DNA from: Uranotaenia lowii
Lineage: Eukaryota; Arthropoda; Insecta; Diptera; Culicidae
Reading direction: 5' to 3'
Assembly: GCF_029784155.1 (NCBI RefSeq)
Contig: NC_073693.1
Span: forward strand, 233,445,102-233,509,101
Length of the DNA stretch: 64,000 nt
Made by a program: the position numbers and the translations under genes. Numbering within the stretch: position 1 is the stretch's first letter; each line of letters opens with the position of its first letter. Positions 48,801 through 58,623 of this stretch are shown here, piece after piece. The notes below the pieces were generated by a model. The model did not search any database and was not told the origin of the DNA. It saw only the letters and a program-made list of their open reading frames with translations.

Positions 48801-51800
48801 AATTATTTAAATGAAGATTGAAAGTATTGAACCAGCCTCAATCTTCGAATTACATACCTTTTTATTTTTGTAATTTTTGTAATTCAATTTCAAATTAAAA
48901 AAAAAATCAATTTTTGTAATTCACGGATATATCAAAATAAAACTATAATTAGTCTAATGCTGGTTACTTACAATGAGAATTCGAAATCGAAATTTTGGAT
49001 CTATAGTGAATTTTGAATGAAAATCTAAATTCTATTTCTTCTAACTTTTAGTTCAACTACTGAATATCCGATTGGAGATTATTATTACCTGTTATAACAA
49101 AATAAATAAATTTAATATTTTGACAAGCCTTTCGATTAAAGCTTCTTGGAAATGACAAAATCTTCTGGAAATAAACTGTAACCTTTAACCGGAAAACATT
49201 TTTCTTTTGTACTCACCACGAAACAGCGGCAGCACCAAATCCCGCCAAAGTGGAAGTCATTCGTCCGGCAGCAGCGGCTATGGCGGAAAGGGAACCAACC
49301 AGAGCGAAACTTCAGTCCCCGCCCTGCATCCTCCAATTAAACGTACCAAGGATAAGGACCGCAAAAAGAAGAAGCAAGAGCAGGTTTCCGCCGAATCCGC
49401 CGGCAGCTCCCCACATGTCACCAGCGGCTGCCCGGGTGGGACGACAATCGAGGAGACATCCAGCTCGGTCGTCGTCGCCATTAGTAGTCATGAAGCAACT
49501 GCTGCTAGCAACGTAACTTCTTCCAACATTGGGCAACAACAGCAGGAAGTGCAGCAAACCGGTCACGTTGACGAGACGGATGGCTTGCAAGTCATCGTTA
49601 AGTGCGAAGAATCCGTACAGAAAGGTATGAACAGCAACTAAACGGGTAATTTGAGTGGGATAGGAACACTAAAATGAATGTTTTATTTTTAGATGAAAAT
49701 CATCTGGCTCAGGAAGCGACGCAACTTGGGTATGGATCGAAGCAGCAGGGGCCTTCATCGGAACCGGTTGCAGGGCCCTCCGGGACGGCCACGATGGAAG
49801 AAAGCCAGGAACCGGAGATTGTCGAGATGGAGGGTATCCAGGAGCAGTGTGATGAACGTGGCACCCCGAAAATCTCGAAACCGGACGCCGAGAATGGATT
49901 CTGCTGCGTCATTTCCATGCACGATGGAGTTGTTCTTTTCACAACCCCTAGTATTACGCACAGCCTGGGTTATCCCAAAGACATGTGGCTGGGACGTTCG
50001 TTTATAAATTTCGTTCACCCGAAGGACCGAGCAACTTTTGCTAGTCAGATCACTTCCAAGGTAACTGTCCCACTAGGGGAACCCAAATCGAACCATAAAG
50101 ATCAGAAGAATTCTCTATACGTAATGTTGCGTAAGTATCGTGGATTGAAGACGGCAGGTTTTGGCATTACTAGAACTTCTGTTAACTACGAACCATACCG
50201 ATTGGTTCTCTCCTTTAGGGAAGCTCCATGTGCCACCAATGAGGAAGTCTCAAATACTGGAAGGAACATCCTGCTCATCATACTGGCCACTCCCGTTAAA
50301 AGTTTCTACAAAGAACCCAATGAAACCTTGCAGGACAAGGGATTGAAGTTTTGCACACGTCACACGACCAGTGGAATTCTGAACTACGTGGATGGCAACT
50401 CGGTTGAATCTATTGGTTATCTACCTCAAGACATTTTGGGAAGATCGGTTATGGAGTTTTACCACCCCGATGACATGCCAATCCTGAAAAAAGCCTATGA
50501 AACAGTCATGGTTAAAGGTCAAACGGCCGGTGCTTCATACGATGGTGAACCTTACAGATTTTTGGTCAATAACGGCTCCTACATAATACTGAAAACGGAG
50601 TGGACAAGTTTTGTTAATCCATGGTCTCGCGAGCTAGAGTTTGTCATAGGGAACCATCAGATTCTTGAAGGTCCTTCTAATCCGGACGTATTCGATTCCA
50701 ATTATTTTTGTGACAAACAACTTACTTTCTCAGATGAGCAACTGACAAAAGCTAAAGGTATCGAGGAACAAATCCTTAAACTGCTCAAAGAGCCCGTTGC
50801 CAAGGCGTCAGATGTCGTCAAACAAGAAATTTCAAAACGCTGTAAAGCCCTTGCTTCGTTTATGGAACGGTGGATGGATGAAGTCACACAACCGGAGCTA
50901 AAACTGAATCTCCTCAATGAATCAGATTTCACGTTTTCCGAGCGTGATTCAGTGATGCTTGGCGAAATATCCCCGCACCACGAATACTTTGATAGCAAAA
51001 GCTCCTCCGAAACACCTCCGAGTTACAATCAGCTGAATTACAATGACAACCTTCAACGGTTTTTCGATAGCGGACTAACAACGAACATAGAGGAAATACT
51101 GAAGACGGAATGCTCCGGAGGAACAAATAAAGAAACCATGGACGAACAACAGTTCACTGCCAGCGGAGGACGGGGCAGCGGTGGCAGTGCTGGAAACTTT
51201 AGCTCCGAAAGTAACGTCCAGATGGACAGTACAACCAATACAACCAGCAAAACGGGTAGCTCTTCTGGCAGCTTCCAACCTCCGACGCTGACCGAAGAAC
51301 TACTCTGCCAGCACAACGAAGACATGCAGAAGGTTATGATCAAGAGGCATCGCGAGGCGAGAACAATAGCGAGGGGCACCGAAAAAAACAAGAAACTTGC
51401 ACCAGACAAAGCCTACGCCAGCACTGCGGCACACGGAGTCAAACGAGGATCCTCGCACTCCTGGGAAGGAGATATCCACAAAACTGTTAAACACCAGCAC
51501 AATCCCGACATCAGTATGGACTGTCAATCCACACAACTTCTTCATCAAGCTCATCAACAATCTACCTTAGGACGACCCGACCCCTGCAAAAAAGTGATGA
51601 CAACCACCACCCTTACGATAAACCCACAACCAACAGTCGGCCCTCCACCCCTACCCTGTATATCCCGCCCCGGAGAACTTTGGCCACCGTTCTCGGTCAG
51701 TGTCACAACGATCCAAGCGACTCAAAGCAGCTCCACTGCCGCAAACTTTGTCCCCTCGCACAGTATCTTCCCGACGCTCTACTACATCCCAACCGCAACA

Positions 51801-51983
51801 CAATCGACCCCGGCAACACCGGCGATCGAGCTGCCGCGGCTCAGTATGCCCTACATGGCCGGGGTTATGTATCCGCATCCGCAGCTGTATCAGCAGTCAC
51901 TGCTCTATCCGCCGATGATGTACCATGCGATGCCGTACCAGCCGGCACCGCCGCCCTGCGGTCTGTCCAGTGATGCCAGGAAT
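42514..51983 (+). CDS. per: period circadian clock protein (first three coding exons; 3' part outside window)
   Basis: PERIOD is the negative-feedback component of the insect clock. It accumulates in the cytoplasm, pairs with TIMELESS or CRY2, is phosphorylated by DBT/CK1, enters the nucleus and inhibits CLOCK-CYCLE. Three exons (42514-42863, 49227-49624, 49693-51983) join in frame for 1,013 codons. In order they encode: an N-terminal extension; the hallmark [20 protein letters not shown]; a Ser/Gly block; a basic NLS (155-166); PAS-A (about 318-445); PAS-B (469-573); and the per-short phosphodomain [20 protein letters not shown] (666-685). A Ser/Gly/Thr region stands where Drosophila has Thr-Gly repeats, and is followed by a Pro/Tyr-rich stretch with [10 protein letters not shown]. 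The donor at 51984 leads to exons beyond the window; the CLOCK-CYCLE inhibition domain is not here. Every junction preserves alignment to the known PER family. Confidence 0.97.
42864..43281. other. Start of per intron 1, no feature seen
   Basis: AT-rich intron sequence after the GTGAGT donor. The minus-strand frame at 42987-43184 is not supported by any domain. Confidence 0.5.
43282..44497 (-). mobile_element. Tc1/mariner element (defective) in per intron 1, antisense
   Basis: Imperfect terminal inverted repeats of ~27 bp: aagggtgataaggtgaaact at 43282, and the complement of a right end whose reverse complement reads aagggtgatacggtcaaaat, ending near 44497. The length of 1.2 kb is normal for the superfamily. 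It carries a damaged transposase on the minus strand. Insertion is antisense to per. Confidence 0.85.
43480..44350 (-). pseudogene. Tc1/mariner transposase pseudogene
   Basis: The minus strand encodes an N-terminal helix-turn-helix ([20 protein letters not shown]), the first catalytic block [10 protein letters not shown], and [15 protein letters not shown] with [20 protein letters not shown]. After KECLNK a deletion removes the second catalytic Asp block and shifts the frame. The Glu block ([15 protein letters not shown]) is readable in another frame at about 43590-43640. The frame also continues upstream of the GTG at 44220 to about 44350. It is related to the DD37E-type fragment at 38601 but is a separate copy. 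It cannot make a working transposase. Confidence 0.85.
44711..45149. mobile_element. Hairpin (fold-back) element, ~440 bp, in per intron 1
   Basis: The sequence from 44711 to about 44911 is repeated as an imperfect inverse from about 44964 to 45149. The best-matching inner arms are tatgtcttttggtattgaag at 44862 and its complement ending at 45012, and attcaattgacatcactgct with its complement. The loop is ~52 bp. No coding capacity; a MITE-like element. Confidence 0.8.
45469..47180. mobile_element. Giant near-perfect inverted repeat (fold-back element B) in per intron 1
   Basis: Arms 45469-46280 and 46369-47180 are both 812 bp and pair base for base with no length difference. I count only about 12-16 mismatches, so identity is ~98%. 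The 88-bp spacer contains a smaller palindrome (gcaatgagtactttttacgcattgc-like). Blocks of the arms are homologous to fold-back element A at 1841-2890 (for example catgccaagtttctggaaga and caataacttttttcatcact). No protein is encoded; the 82-codon frame at 46192-46440 crosses the loop. As part of the per primary transcript it would form a long double-stranded hairpin. Confidence 0.92.
47181..47528. other. per intron 1, no feature seen
   Basis: AT-rich sequence between the giant inverted repeat and the MITE, without a recognisable feature. Confidence 0.5.
47529..48401 (-). mobile_element. MITE of family R-c, third copy, in per intron 1 (antisense)
   Basis: The ends are CACTCAGAAAAATATG (47529) and ...AGAATTTCTTTTGAGTG (48401), with ca on both sides. 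Orientation is inverse to the copies at 30527 and 30688. It shares the subterminal CTTATGA/TCATAAG motifs and the 'cttatggcgccagttcataa' block in complement. On the minus strand it has a mini-intron at 48131-48039 (GTAAGT ... CTCTTTAG) like the other two copies. Confidence 0.75.
47894..48038 (-). CDS. Candidate terminal exon inside the R-c MITE (about 48 codons)
   Basis: After the CTCTTTAG acceptor, the minus strand has an open frame containing [20 protein letters not shown] and later [16 protein letters not shown]. It ends at TAA (47896-47894). In the sister copies the corresponding segment starts HVDREK and QADRQK, so only the first few residues look related. There is no obvious ATG upstream in phase. 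Whether it is made is unknown; it could be a captured host fragment or chance. Confidence 0.25.
48402..49226. other. End of per intron 1, no feature seen
   Basis: AT-rich intron sequence that ends at the acceptor gaaacag (49226). The pyrimidine tract tttttcttttg lies at 49199-49209. Confidence 0.6.
49227..49624 (+). CDS. per: per coding exon 2
   Basis: It begins with the third base of the Ser codon split by intron 1 and continues [20 protein letters not shown], a block almost identical to Drosophila PER. The NLS-like [12 protein letters not shown] is at PER residues 155-166. The remainder is a low-complexity Ser/Thr/Gln-rich linker. It ends after one base of an Asp codon at GTATGA (49625). 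The following intron is only 68 bp (49625-49692). Confidence 0.95.
49693..51983 (+). CDS. per: per coding exon 3 (PAS-A, PAS-B, phosphodomain)
   Basis: A long exon after ttttattttttag. PAS-A opens at [20 protein letters not shown] with [24 protein letters not shown] is [20 protein letters not shown] through [20 protein letters not shown]. The per-short region and [19 protein letters not shown] follow. The C-terminal portion has [16 protein letters not shown] and [10 protein letters not shown] motifs shared with fly PER. It ends exactly after an Asn codon at a GTAAGT donor (51984). Confidence 0.97.
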
Positions 51984-52079
51984 GTAAGTGACGTACTCTT
52001 TTTGAATTATTTATTTATTTTCACAGTAGTCCATCTCACGAAATTACTTGATGAACATAATTCCTAAAATTTACTCGGT
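51984..52079. other. Start of per intron 3
   Basis: The intron opens with GTAAGTGACG. The frame would otherwise run on only 28 codons to a stop at 52065-52067, which supports the splice. No further per exon was found to the end of the window. Confidence 0.7.
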
Positions 52080-52625
52080 CCAAGGCAACCGTTATCCAAT
52101 TTTTCGGACACTTCGCTTGTGCGCCCCTACTCGTCTCATTCCTACCGGATTCGTAGCAAACACCTATTTGGCAGGACAGTCGTCCGTAACATGTCCTGCC
52201 CAGCGTATTCGACCAGCCTTCATCACCTTCTGGATACTGGATTGCCGTAGAGTCACGCAAGCTCGTGGTTCATCCTTCACCTCCACACTCCGTTCTCTTG
52301 CACGCCACCCAAGATGGTTCTTAACACTCGTCGCTCGAATACTCCGAGTGTACGAAGGTCCTCCTCGAGAAATATCCACGTCTCGTACCTGTAGAGAACA
52401 ACCGGTCTAATGAGTATTGTGTACAGGTTGCCCTTTTTGCGAGGGCTAAGTCTTCTCGACCGCAGTTGCTTGTGGAGCCCATAGTAGGCACAACTTCCGC
52501 TGATCATTCGCAGCCAGATCTTACGTATCCAGATCTTGGTATCATTGTCTGCGGGCACCAGTGAGCCGAAATAGACAAAGTCTTCGACTATCTCCAGCTA
52601 GTCGCCGCAACACTCATGCAATACT
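52080..52625 (-). pseudogene. LINE reverse transcriptase C-terminal fragment
   Basis: The minus strand encodes, over broken frames, LIRPVVLYRYETWIFLEEDL, FERRVLRTILGGVQENGVWR, then KAGRIRWAGHVT. This is the common C-terminal signature of insect endonuclease/reverse-transcriptase LINEs. There are several frameshifts, and only the last ~180 residues remain. Confidence 0.75.
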
Positions 52626-52649
52626 CGCTTAAAAGTTCATATTTAAATT

Positions 52650-52955
52650 AAACTAGCTGACCCGGTAAACTTCGTTTTACCTTCTAAAGTATAAATCGTA
52701 ATAAATGTTTAATTTCATCTACACGTCCTTAACTGCATTGTGCTCGCCAATAGATTCTTATGGAAATTGTAACAAATAAAGTTTAATTTGTATTGGGACC
52801 CCCTATCATCAAAAGTGAGATCCTTGAAACTATTATACAAACCATCTCTGACCCAAAAAACCCTTGGATACCAAATTTCACTTCATTCCGACCGACCATT
52901 CATACGTGATGTTATTACAAAGAAAACGCCTTCATTTTTATATATAAGATATCAT
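52650..52955. repeat. Interspersed repeat beginning 'ctagctgacccggtaaactt'
   Basis: It starts aactagctgacccggtaaac, later has accaaatttcacttcattcc, and ends near ttttatatataagat. From memory this head and tail combination is widespread in insect genomes as a small dispersed element. Non-coding. Confidence 0.55.
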
Positions 52956-53029
52956 ACTGTCTGGTCGAGGTCATCAACTAAGCTGATTTTCTAGCGTAGT
53001 TTATTTGATAGCTCGGACTCATTCAGCTT

Positions 53030-54665
53030 AGTCAAGTTCAATTAAGTAGAGTCCAACTCCTTTGCAGAGCAGTCATTATCTGGGCGAGCCCATCAAAGAC
53101 TACATACCATGTGTTGATGTCATTAAACATCTTCTGCAACATGTTGCCCGCTGTCGTGTCAGATCCGCAGGCGGCGAATATGTAGGCACATTCCTCTTCA
53201 AACCTTGAACAATAAAATATCACGTGTTCGGGTGAATCGTCAGTGTCACCGCATGTTAGGCATACCGATGAGGCCACATGTCCGAACCTATGGTGATACT
53301 TCATGAAACATCCATGACCAGTCAGGAATTGCGTCATGTAGAAATCCACTTCACCATGCTTTCTTTCAATCCACTCCTTGATATTTGGGATCAAACGATG
53401 GGTCCACTTTCCTCTTTCTGAGCTGCGTTTTGCTTGCCTTTATTTTAGTAGCAATAGGAGTCTTTCACCAACAAAACCGAGATGACTCCCGCTACAACGC
53501 ATGCTGCCCCCGACGAAACGGTGCGGTATGCACTGATGATCCGCAAATTCATTCGCCTTTGTACACTGTTCAGCTTCTGCTGGTTACACTGGATGTTAAG
53601 GCCAGATTTCCAGGCCGCCCCTCCATATCGATGGATTGACGAAACCACACTCGAATTACTCTCCGCTGACTTCTTCGGACCCCCGAGTTGTTCGCCATTA
53701 TCCTCGTAAGTGCGGCCGTTGCTGTTGCCGCCTACTTGCACAGAAACTCAACGAGATTATTAAAGCTGGGTCGGTCATCAATCATCACACCCAAATACTT
53801 AAGCTGGCGCTTCGATTCGATAGTGCATGGTCCAACTGTAATCCTGCCTGTTTGGGGTGAAATCAGGTTTGATATCAGGATCATCTCGATTTTGTGGTGA
53901 GCCAACTAAAAACTCTTGGAGTGCAACCAACTCTTCACTGCTTCTACAGCCTCTGAAGCTCTTAGCTGGTCGATTTCTGTTGAGTAACTCGTAGCTAGTA
54001 GCAAGACGTCGTCCGCGAAACCAACCTACTTTACTCCCTCTAGCAGGTTTATTGTCAGCACCTCATTGTACGTAATATTCCACAGGACCGAGCCCAGTAT
54101 CAACCTTTGCTGTACTCCAGCTGTAACTACCGCACAAAACCGATCCCCTCTTCTCTTCTTGAGTCTGATTATATCAGCCGTTTCAATGACAGTTCGAATG
54201 GCGTTGATTGTGCATCGCCCTTTTCGAAAGTCGAATTGATTGTTGGACAATCCGCCTTCGCCCTCGGTGTACCGCTGGATAAGATTCAAGATCACCTTTT
54301 CCACAACCTTTCCAACCGTATCCAGTAGGCATATTGGCCTGTATGCCGATGGGTTCCCCAATGGCTTTCCTGGTTTGGGCAGAAGAACCAGGTTCAGCCG
54401 TTTCCAAGCCTCTGAAAACATCCTTTCATCAACACCAATTTGCAGTGACGACGGAGCCTTTTCCAGCTGAAGGGATTTTGCGATGTCGCACATTTCTTCC
54501 AACGATATTAACCCCTCCTCGCTCGTATCCCAGTCGTATGGGACTTATGGCCAGCTATTGACATTATGTTGAGGGAACAGCTCTCTCGTTATTTCCCTCA
54601 GTTTGTTGGGGCACATTTCAGGTGGTGCGCTACCACTTTTGCTTTTTGCCAAGACTATCCTGTAG
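53030..54665 (-). pseudogene. R1-clade LINE fragment, copy 1 (RT C-terminal half)
   Basis: Read on the minus strand, 54026-54665 encodes RT fingers and palm pieces: AWKRLNLVLLPKPGKP, AYRPICLLDTVGKVVEK and a QFDFRKGRCTINAI block. 53445-53741 encodes the thumb (YGGAAWKSGL, NLRIISAYRTVSS). 53038-53394 encodes the R1-type C-terminal zinc cluster (LTGHGCFMKYHHRFGHVASS, CLTCGDTDDSPEHVIFYC). Frames are broken between these parts. The clade is R1 by the overall pattern; it is not in rDNA. 5' truncated near 54665. Confidence 0.8.
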
Positions 54666-55440
54666 GCATTACCTCATGGTCGGTTATTGTCTTTCGTGTG
54701 CCGATCAAGTGTCGTATCCTGGACTCATGCCTGTCATAGAATACACTGAAGACTTACGCTACGACTCTGATAGTCCCGAAGAAGACGTCACCCTACAGCG
54801 ATTCAATTGCTGGTTATATCTAGGCCCTATAGACCCAGACAAACTGGGAAGGCACGGACTTGCCGTACCTCGGAGTGAATTCGTGAAATTCCTTTTCCTG
54901 GTTTATCACCTGGACAATTGAGAATCCGACTCAACTGCACGATGTCACTATGCTCAGAATGTATTCCTCATACCGCAGTAATACCTACGATGAACACTGA
55001 TGAGAAAGTCGTATGCCGTCTCTATGTACAATGGCGTGTTCCAGTGATCCTCTTCATAGTACATTCTGCCTTTACTTTGTAGTTGCACTCGGAGGATTAG
55101 ACGCACTACACTCGAAAGTCTTCCGTCTCCGAAGACGGCTCACCTGTCTTCGACGCTACTCGGAAACTTCCGACACGATAGTTGCGTCAATGTCTTCCGA
55201 GATGCTGGGCACCCCGCTTTTTTACTAAGTTGATCGTTTATACCCAACAACACTCTTGCATATTATGATCAGAAGCTCAACACACTCCATCTATCACGCA
55301 TGTTGGTGTCACAACATTCGAACGACCTTTTTTTGAATTCCATGTACGGTAGCACCTAATTTGTTTTAAGTAGGTTATCTGGCCTATCGAATAGTGACGT
55401 ATTAAGGATTTCTATTTATTACGTTACCCTGTCAGGGTTA
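54666..55440. other. Unassigned stretch between two R1 fragments
   Basis: The + strand frame 54676-54921 reads protein-like (IEYTEDLRYDSDSPEEDVTL, LYLGPIDPDKLGRHGLAVPR) but matches nothing I know. The rest (54922-55440) shows no feature. It may be a separate element inserted in, or adjoining, the R1 debris. Confidence 0.35.
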
Positions 55441-57480
55441 TTTATTTGACTGCACCTGTAAAAAGATTCCCACGACATCCTCTGTTGGTGCTTTGAAATT
55501 GTTTGACGTAGCCTCCATAACCTATTCTAAGAATATTTGTAAAGATTATCCTGACTTTATGGAGGTTTTCTGACAACGTCGGCCAGCTTGGGATCTCCTC
55601 TTCTCTTTTTTTACAAGATGGAAATGAGACTTCAAACCATAACAACCAGGTGTTTGCTGCCATGAGCGGGTTCGTCCCACTATATTCACCTTGAGCTTCG
55701 TATGCCAGATGTACCCCTGGGTTTCATCCTATGATATATCAAGGGGTAGGGTGCTCATCCATTTCCGTAGGATTTCTAACCACAAAGGCTTGGCCGATTG
55801 AGAAACTACCAAGCCAGAATCCCGTCACGACCACCCCTGATGGTTTCTCAGCTTCCTCTTGCTGCATGAAAGATCGTAGCTGAGTATGTGAGACCTTCTT
55901 AGCCCCACCACACATATGAGTCCAGATTAGGGTTATTACGCACCCTAAGATCGCGTTGCTTATTGAATTGTGGTTAAGGCCCAAGAGGCCCAAGACCTTC
56001 TTTTAGCTTGTCAAGTTTGGTTGACTATCTTTCTCTCTGTTCATCATCTTTCCTGATACGTATTAGATCGCGCATGATTTGTGAGATTTCGTCGACTATA
56101 GCTTGCCACGACTGTTCGTCGCGACACATTTAACTCACAATATTTTCAGCGTTCAAATTTGAAGTTGTGGACGCCTTGAGACAAACCTGGGGCAGAAAAA
56201 GATAGCATGTGTTCTGCCGATTCCTCCGTAACTACGTAACCGATGAAACTGCGTCAGGTAGAAGTTGACCTCTCCATATTTTCGATTTACCCAGTCGAAA
56301 AGTCGTGGAATTTGCCTATGCGTCCATCTTGAGTTGTTCAATGCGTCTCATTGCTCCTGCCACTTGAGCATTGACGCTGCGCGTTGAGCTTTGCGCACTC
56401 CTCTAACAGCTCTTGTTTCGTAACCATCCTTATCCTCCGCCAGAGTGATGTCGATGGGAATCATGCCCGCGATGACGAAAGCTGCATCTGCTAAGATGGT
56501 GCTGTATGCATAGGAAACTCGCATGGCTATCAGCCGATGTGTGTTTTTAGGCCGTTCCTCCGTATCGTAGTTTCGATATTGCTACGCTCGCAAGGAGACC
56601 TCTTTTGCTACTCTTTGGGCTATGGCAGTTCGGCATAATCCAGGCCAATGAATCGATTACTTTCGATACACTTTCACAACAGTATTTGACATGCGCACAA
56701 AATCTTAAGCGATTGTCAATCATTACTCCGAGGTATTTCAGCTGCTGTTTCGAAGATGTCGTGTGTCCTCCAACAGTCTCCATATGCGGCACAAATCTAT
56801 TTTTGGTCACGAGGAGAACTTCGGTTTTATGGTGAGCTATCTGAAGCTTAACTCCCTCCATCCAGATGCCAATCCTTTCTACGGACACAGTTGCAACGTC
56901 TTCTACCTCCTCGATTGTTTCACCGATGATCATGAGCACGATCATCATCAGCTAATCCGACTACCTGTGCGCCTGCTAGTAGTTTTATCGTTAACACCTC
57001 ATTACATATGGCATTCCAAAGCACAGGTCCGAGTATGGAACCCAGTGGAACACCCGCTGTTAGGGCAGTAGATCGTAACCTAGTTTCGTTTTCGAACGTC
57101 AGGACTCGATTTTCGAAGAGCTTCCTATTATCCTGCAGAGGGTATTGGGAACACGCATCCTGTGAAGCGTTTTGGCAATACCTTCCCAGCTGGCATTGTT
57201 GAAGGCATTCTTAACGTCGATCAGTGACGAAACACCTGTCCACTTCTTTTGATATGCGTGCTTCGCGTACTTTGTCAGCATTCGGATGGCGTCCACCGTA
57301 GATCTCCCTTTCCGAAAATCGAACTGTCTGACCGGCTGTCCATTTTCGCCTTATGTGTACCTCTGTCTCGAAACATCTGCTGCATACAACCTTTTCCGAT
57401 CTTTACGATGATCGTATCCCTCCTCTCTTGGATTTGACTCGACGGCTTCTCGAGAGGTGTTACATTCACCTTGCTGATTT
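55441..57480 (-). pseudogene. R1-clade LINE fragment, copy 2
   Basis: The minus strand, from 57300 downward, encodes WTGVSSLIDVKNAFNNASWE (RT motif A with Asp). 56547-56948 has LLVTKNRF, LKYLGVMIDNRLRFCAHVKY and ISKLRYGGTA. 56153-56341 has the C-terminal RHRQIPRLFDWVNRKYGEVN-like region and HAIFFCPRF. 55441-56150 is probably 3' UTR. Frameshifts are frequent. Its sequence differs clearly from copy 1, so it is a different family of the same clade. Confidence 0.75.
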
Positions 57481-58001
57481 CCGCCGGACACGCACCACAA
57501 CTCTCTTGGGATTACAATCTACCTCATCCTATGTTATGCTAGACTGTAGTCCGGTGTGCAACACAGTGCTCTTGGTAGTTGTGCGCTGATGTCATGCATG
57601 ATTACTTTTTCTGTCATCGATGACCTGCTAGTAGTAGATTTGATCGGTTGGGTATATTGTTTAGATTGTTGTTCAGGTAGATTCTTGGATTTGTTGCGCA
57701 AGATGATCCAGTGTCTGCTTCCTCTACTTCAATATAGTGGCTAAATATCAGGAAGTTACACAAGAGAGATTACGGAATGGTTATTTGGTCACTTACCTCG
57801 CCGCAGAAAATCAATCGCCGTCCTCTTGGGGTTCCACTTAATGATAAACCATTTTCGTTTTCGTTGGAAGGACTTATTTTTATTTTCTTCTTCGTCTAAC
57901 ATCAACATTATCAAAATTTGTATGCATCCTAGAAAATGAAGAACTTGCGTTCCTTTTTTTCAACATAGTATCTGTTCGGATCGAATCAAGAAACCACCTT
58001 T
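57481..58001. other. Region between R1 debris and the BEL/Pao LTR, no gene seen
   Basis: It contains a possible remnant around 57770-57850 (ccgccgtcctcttggggttcc-like) but nothing that can be assigned. Confidence 0.4.
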
Positions 58002-58588
58002 TGTAGCAGATTCTTACAATGCAGCTCAAAACTGTAAATTTTATTTTAAATTATTATGTGTTTCAAATTTGTATCGGTAGACTTACATTAGTAGTTCCAG
58101 TCAAATACGATCCTGAACTATCTGCTTATTTCTGCTTGGTTCACAACCTTGTGTAAATTATTCTCTGTAATAAACTCGTGTTGTAACCTCATCGGGATTT
58201 TAACAATAATAATATCTTACATTTTTTCAATAGCTCTTAAATAAATAATAAATATTCCCGTTGGGCTCAATCAATTTTAACTTTTCACCTTTTAGCTTCA
58301 AATTTGTTTCCCTTAACTTCCACTTTTTTCTGTAAGATATTTCTAGTTTTATCTATCAACAATTCAATTATTATTTCAGATGCTTACGTTTCCCGATTTT
58401 CACAAACTTCAATAGAAATTATTAAATATGGGCTCTTAATTTACAAATTTTAGATACTGTTCAGTTAACTAGGTAGAACACGTTGTGCGTTTCCGCTTGA
58501 TTTTGTTTTGACATATTTTTCGAATATCCGCCAATTTAGGCCCACCACATAACAAAACGAGCCCAGCTCTATTGCAGTGGTGTCTACA
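58002..58588 (-). repeat. 3' LTR of the BEL/Pao element
   Basis: On the minus strand it begins TGTAGACACC just after the purine tract and ends ...TCTGCTACA. The 5-bp ends TGTAG/CTACA are perfect inverts, and the length is 587 bp. AATAAA-like signals are present within. The second LTR is outside the window, so the boundaries rest on the purine tract and end symmetry. Confidence 0.65.
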
Positions 58589-58623
58589 GTCCTCCCCGTA
58601 ATTCTTCCGGAATCCATTGATGA

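Noticed and set aside
49136..51878. Numerous minus-strand and alternative-frame ORFs over per exons
   Set aside because: They are shadows of the conserved per reading frame, which alone matches the PER family.
51984..52067. Unspliced C-terminal extension of per to the stop at 52067
   Set aside because: A consensus GTAAGT donor sits at the end of family-like sequence; the 28 codons after it are hydrophobic and intron-like.
53385..57744. Plus-strand frames of 60-100 codons
   Set aside because: Most are antisense to the R1 LINE fragments, whose minus-strand translations carry clear RT and zinc-cluster motifs.
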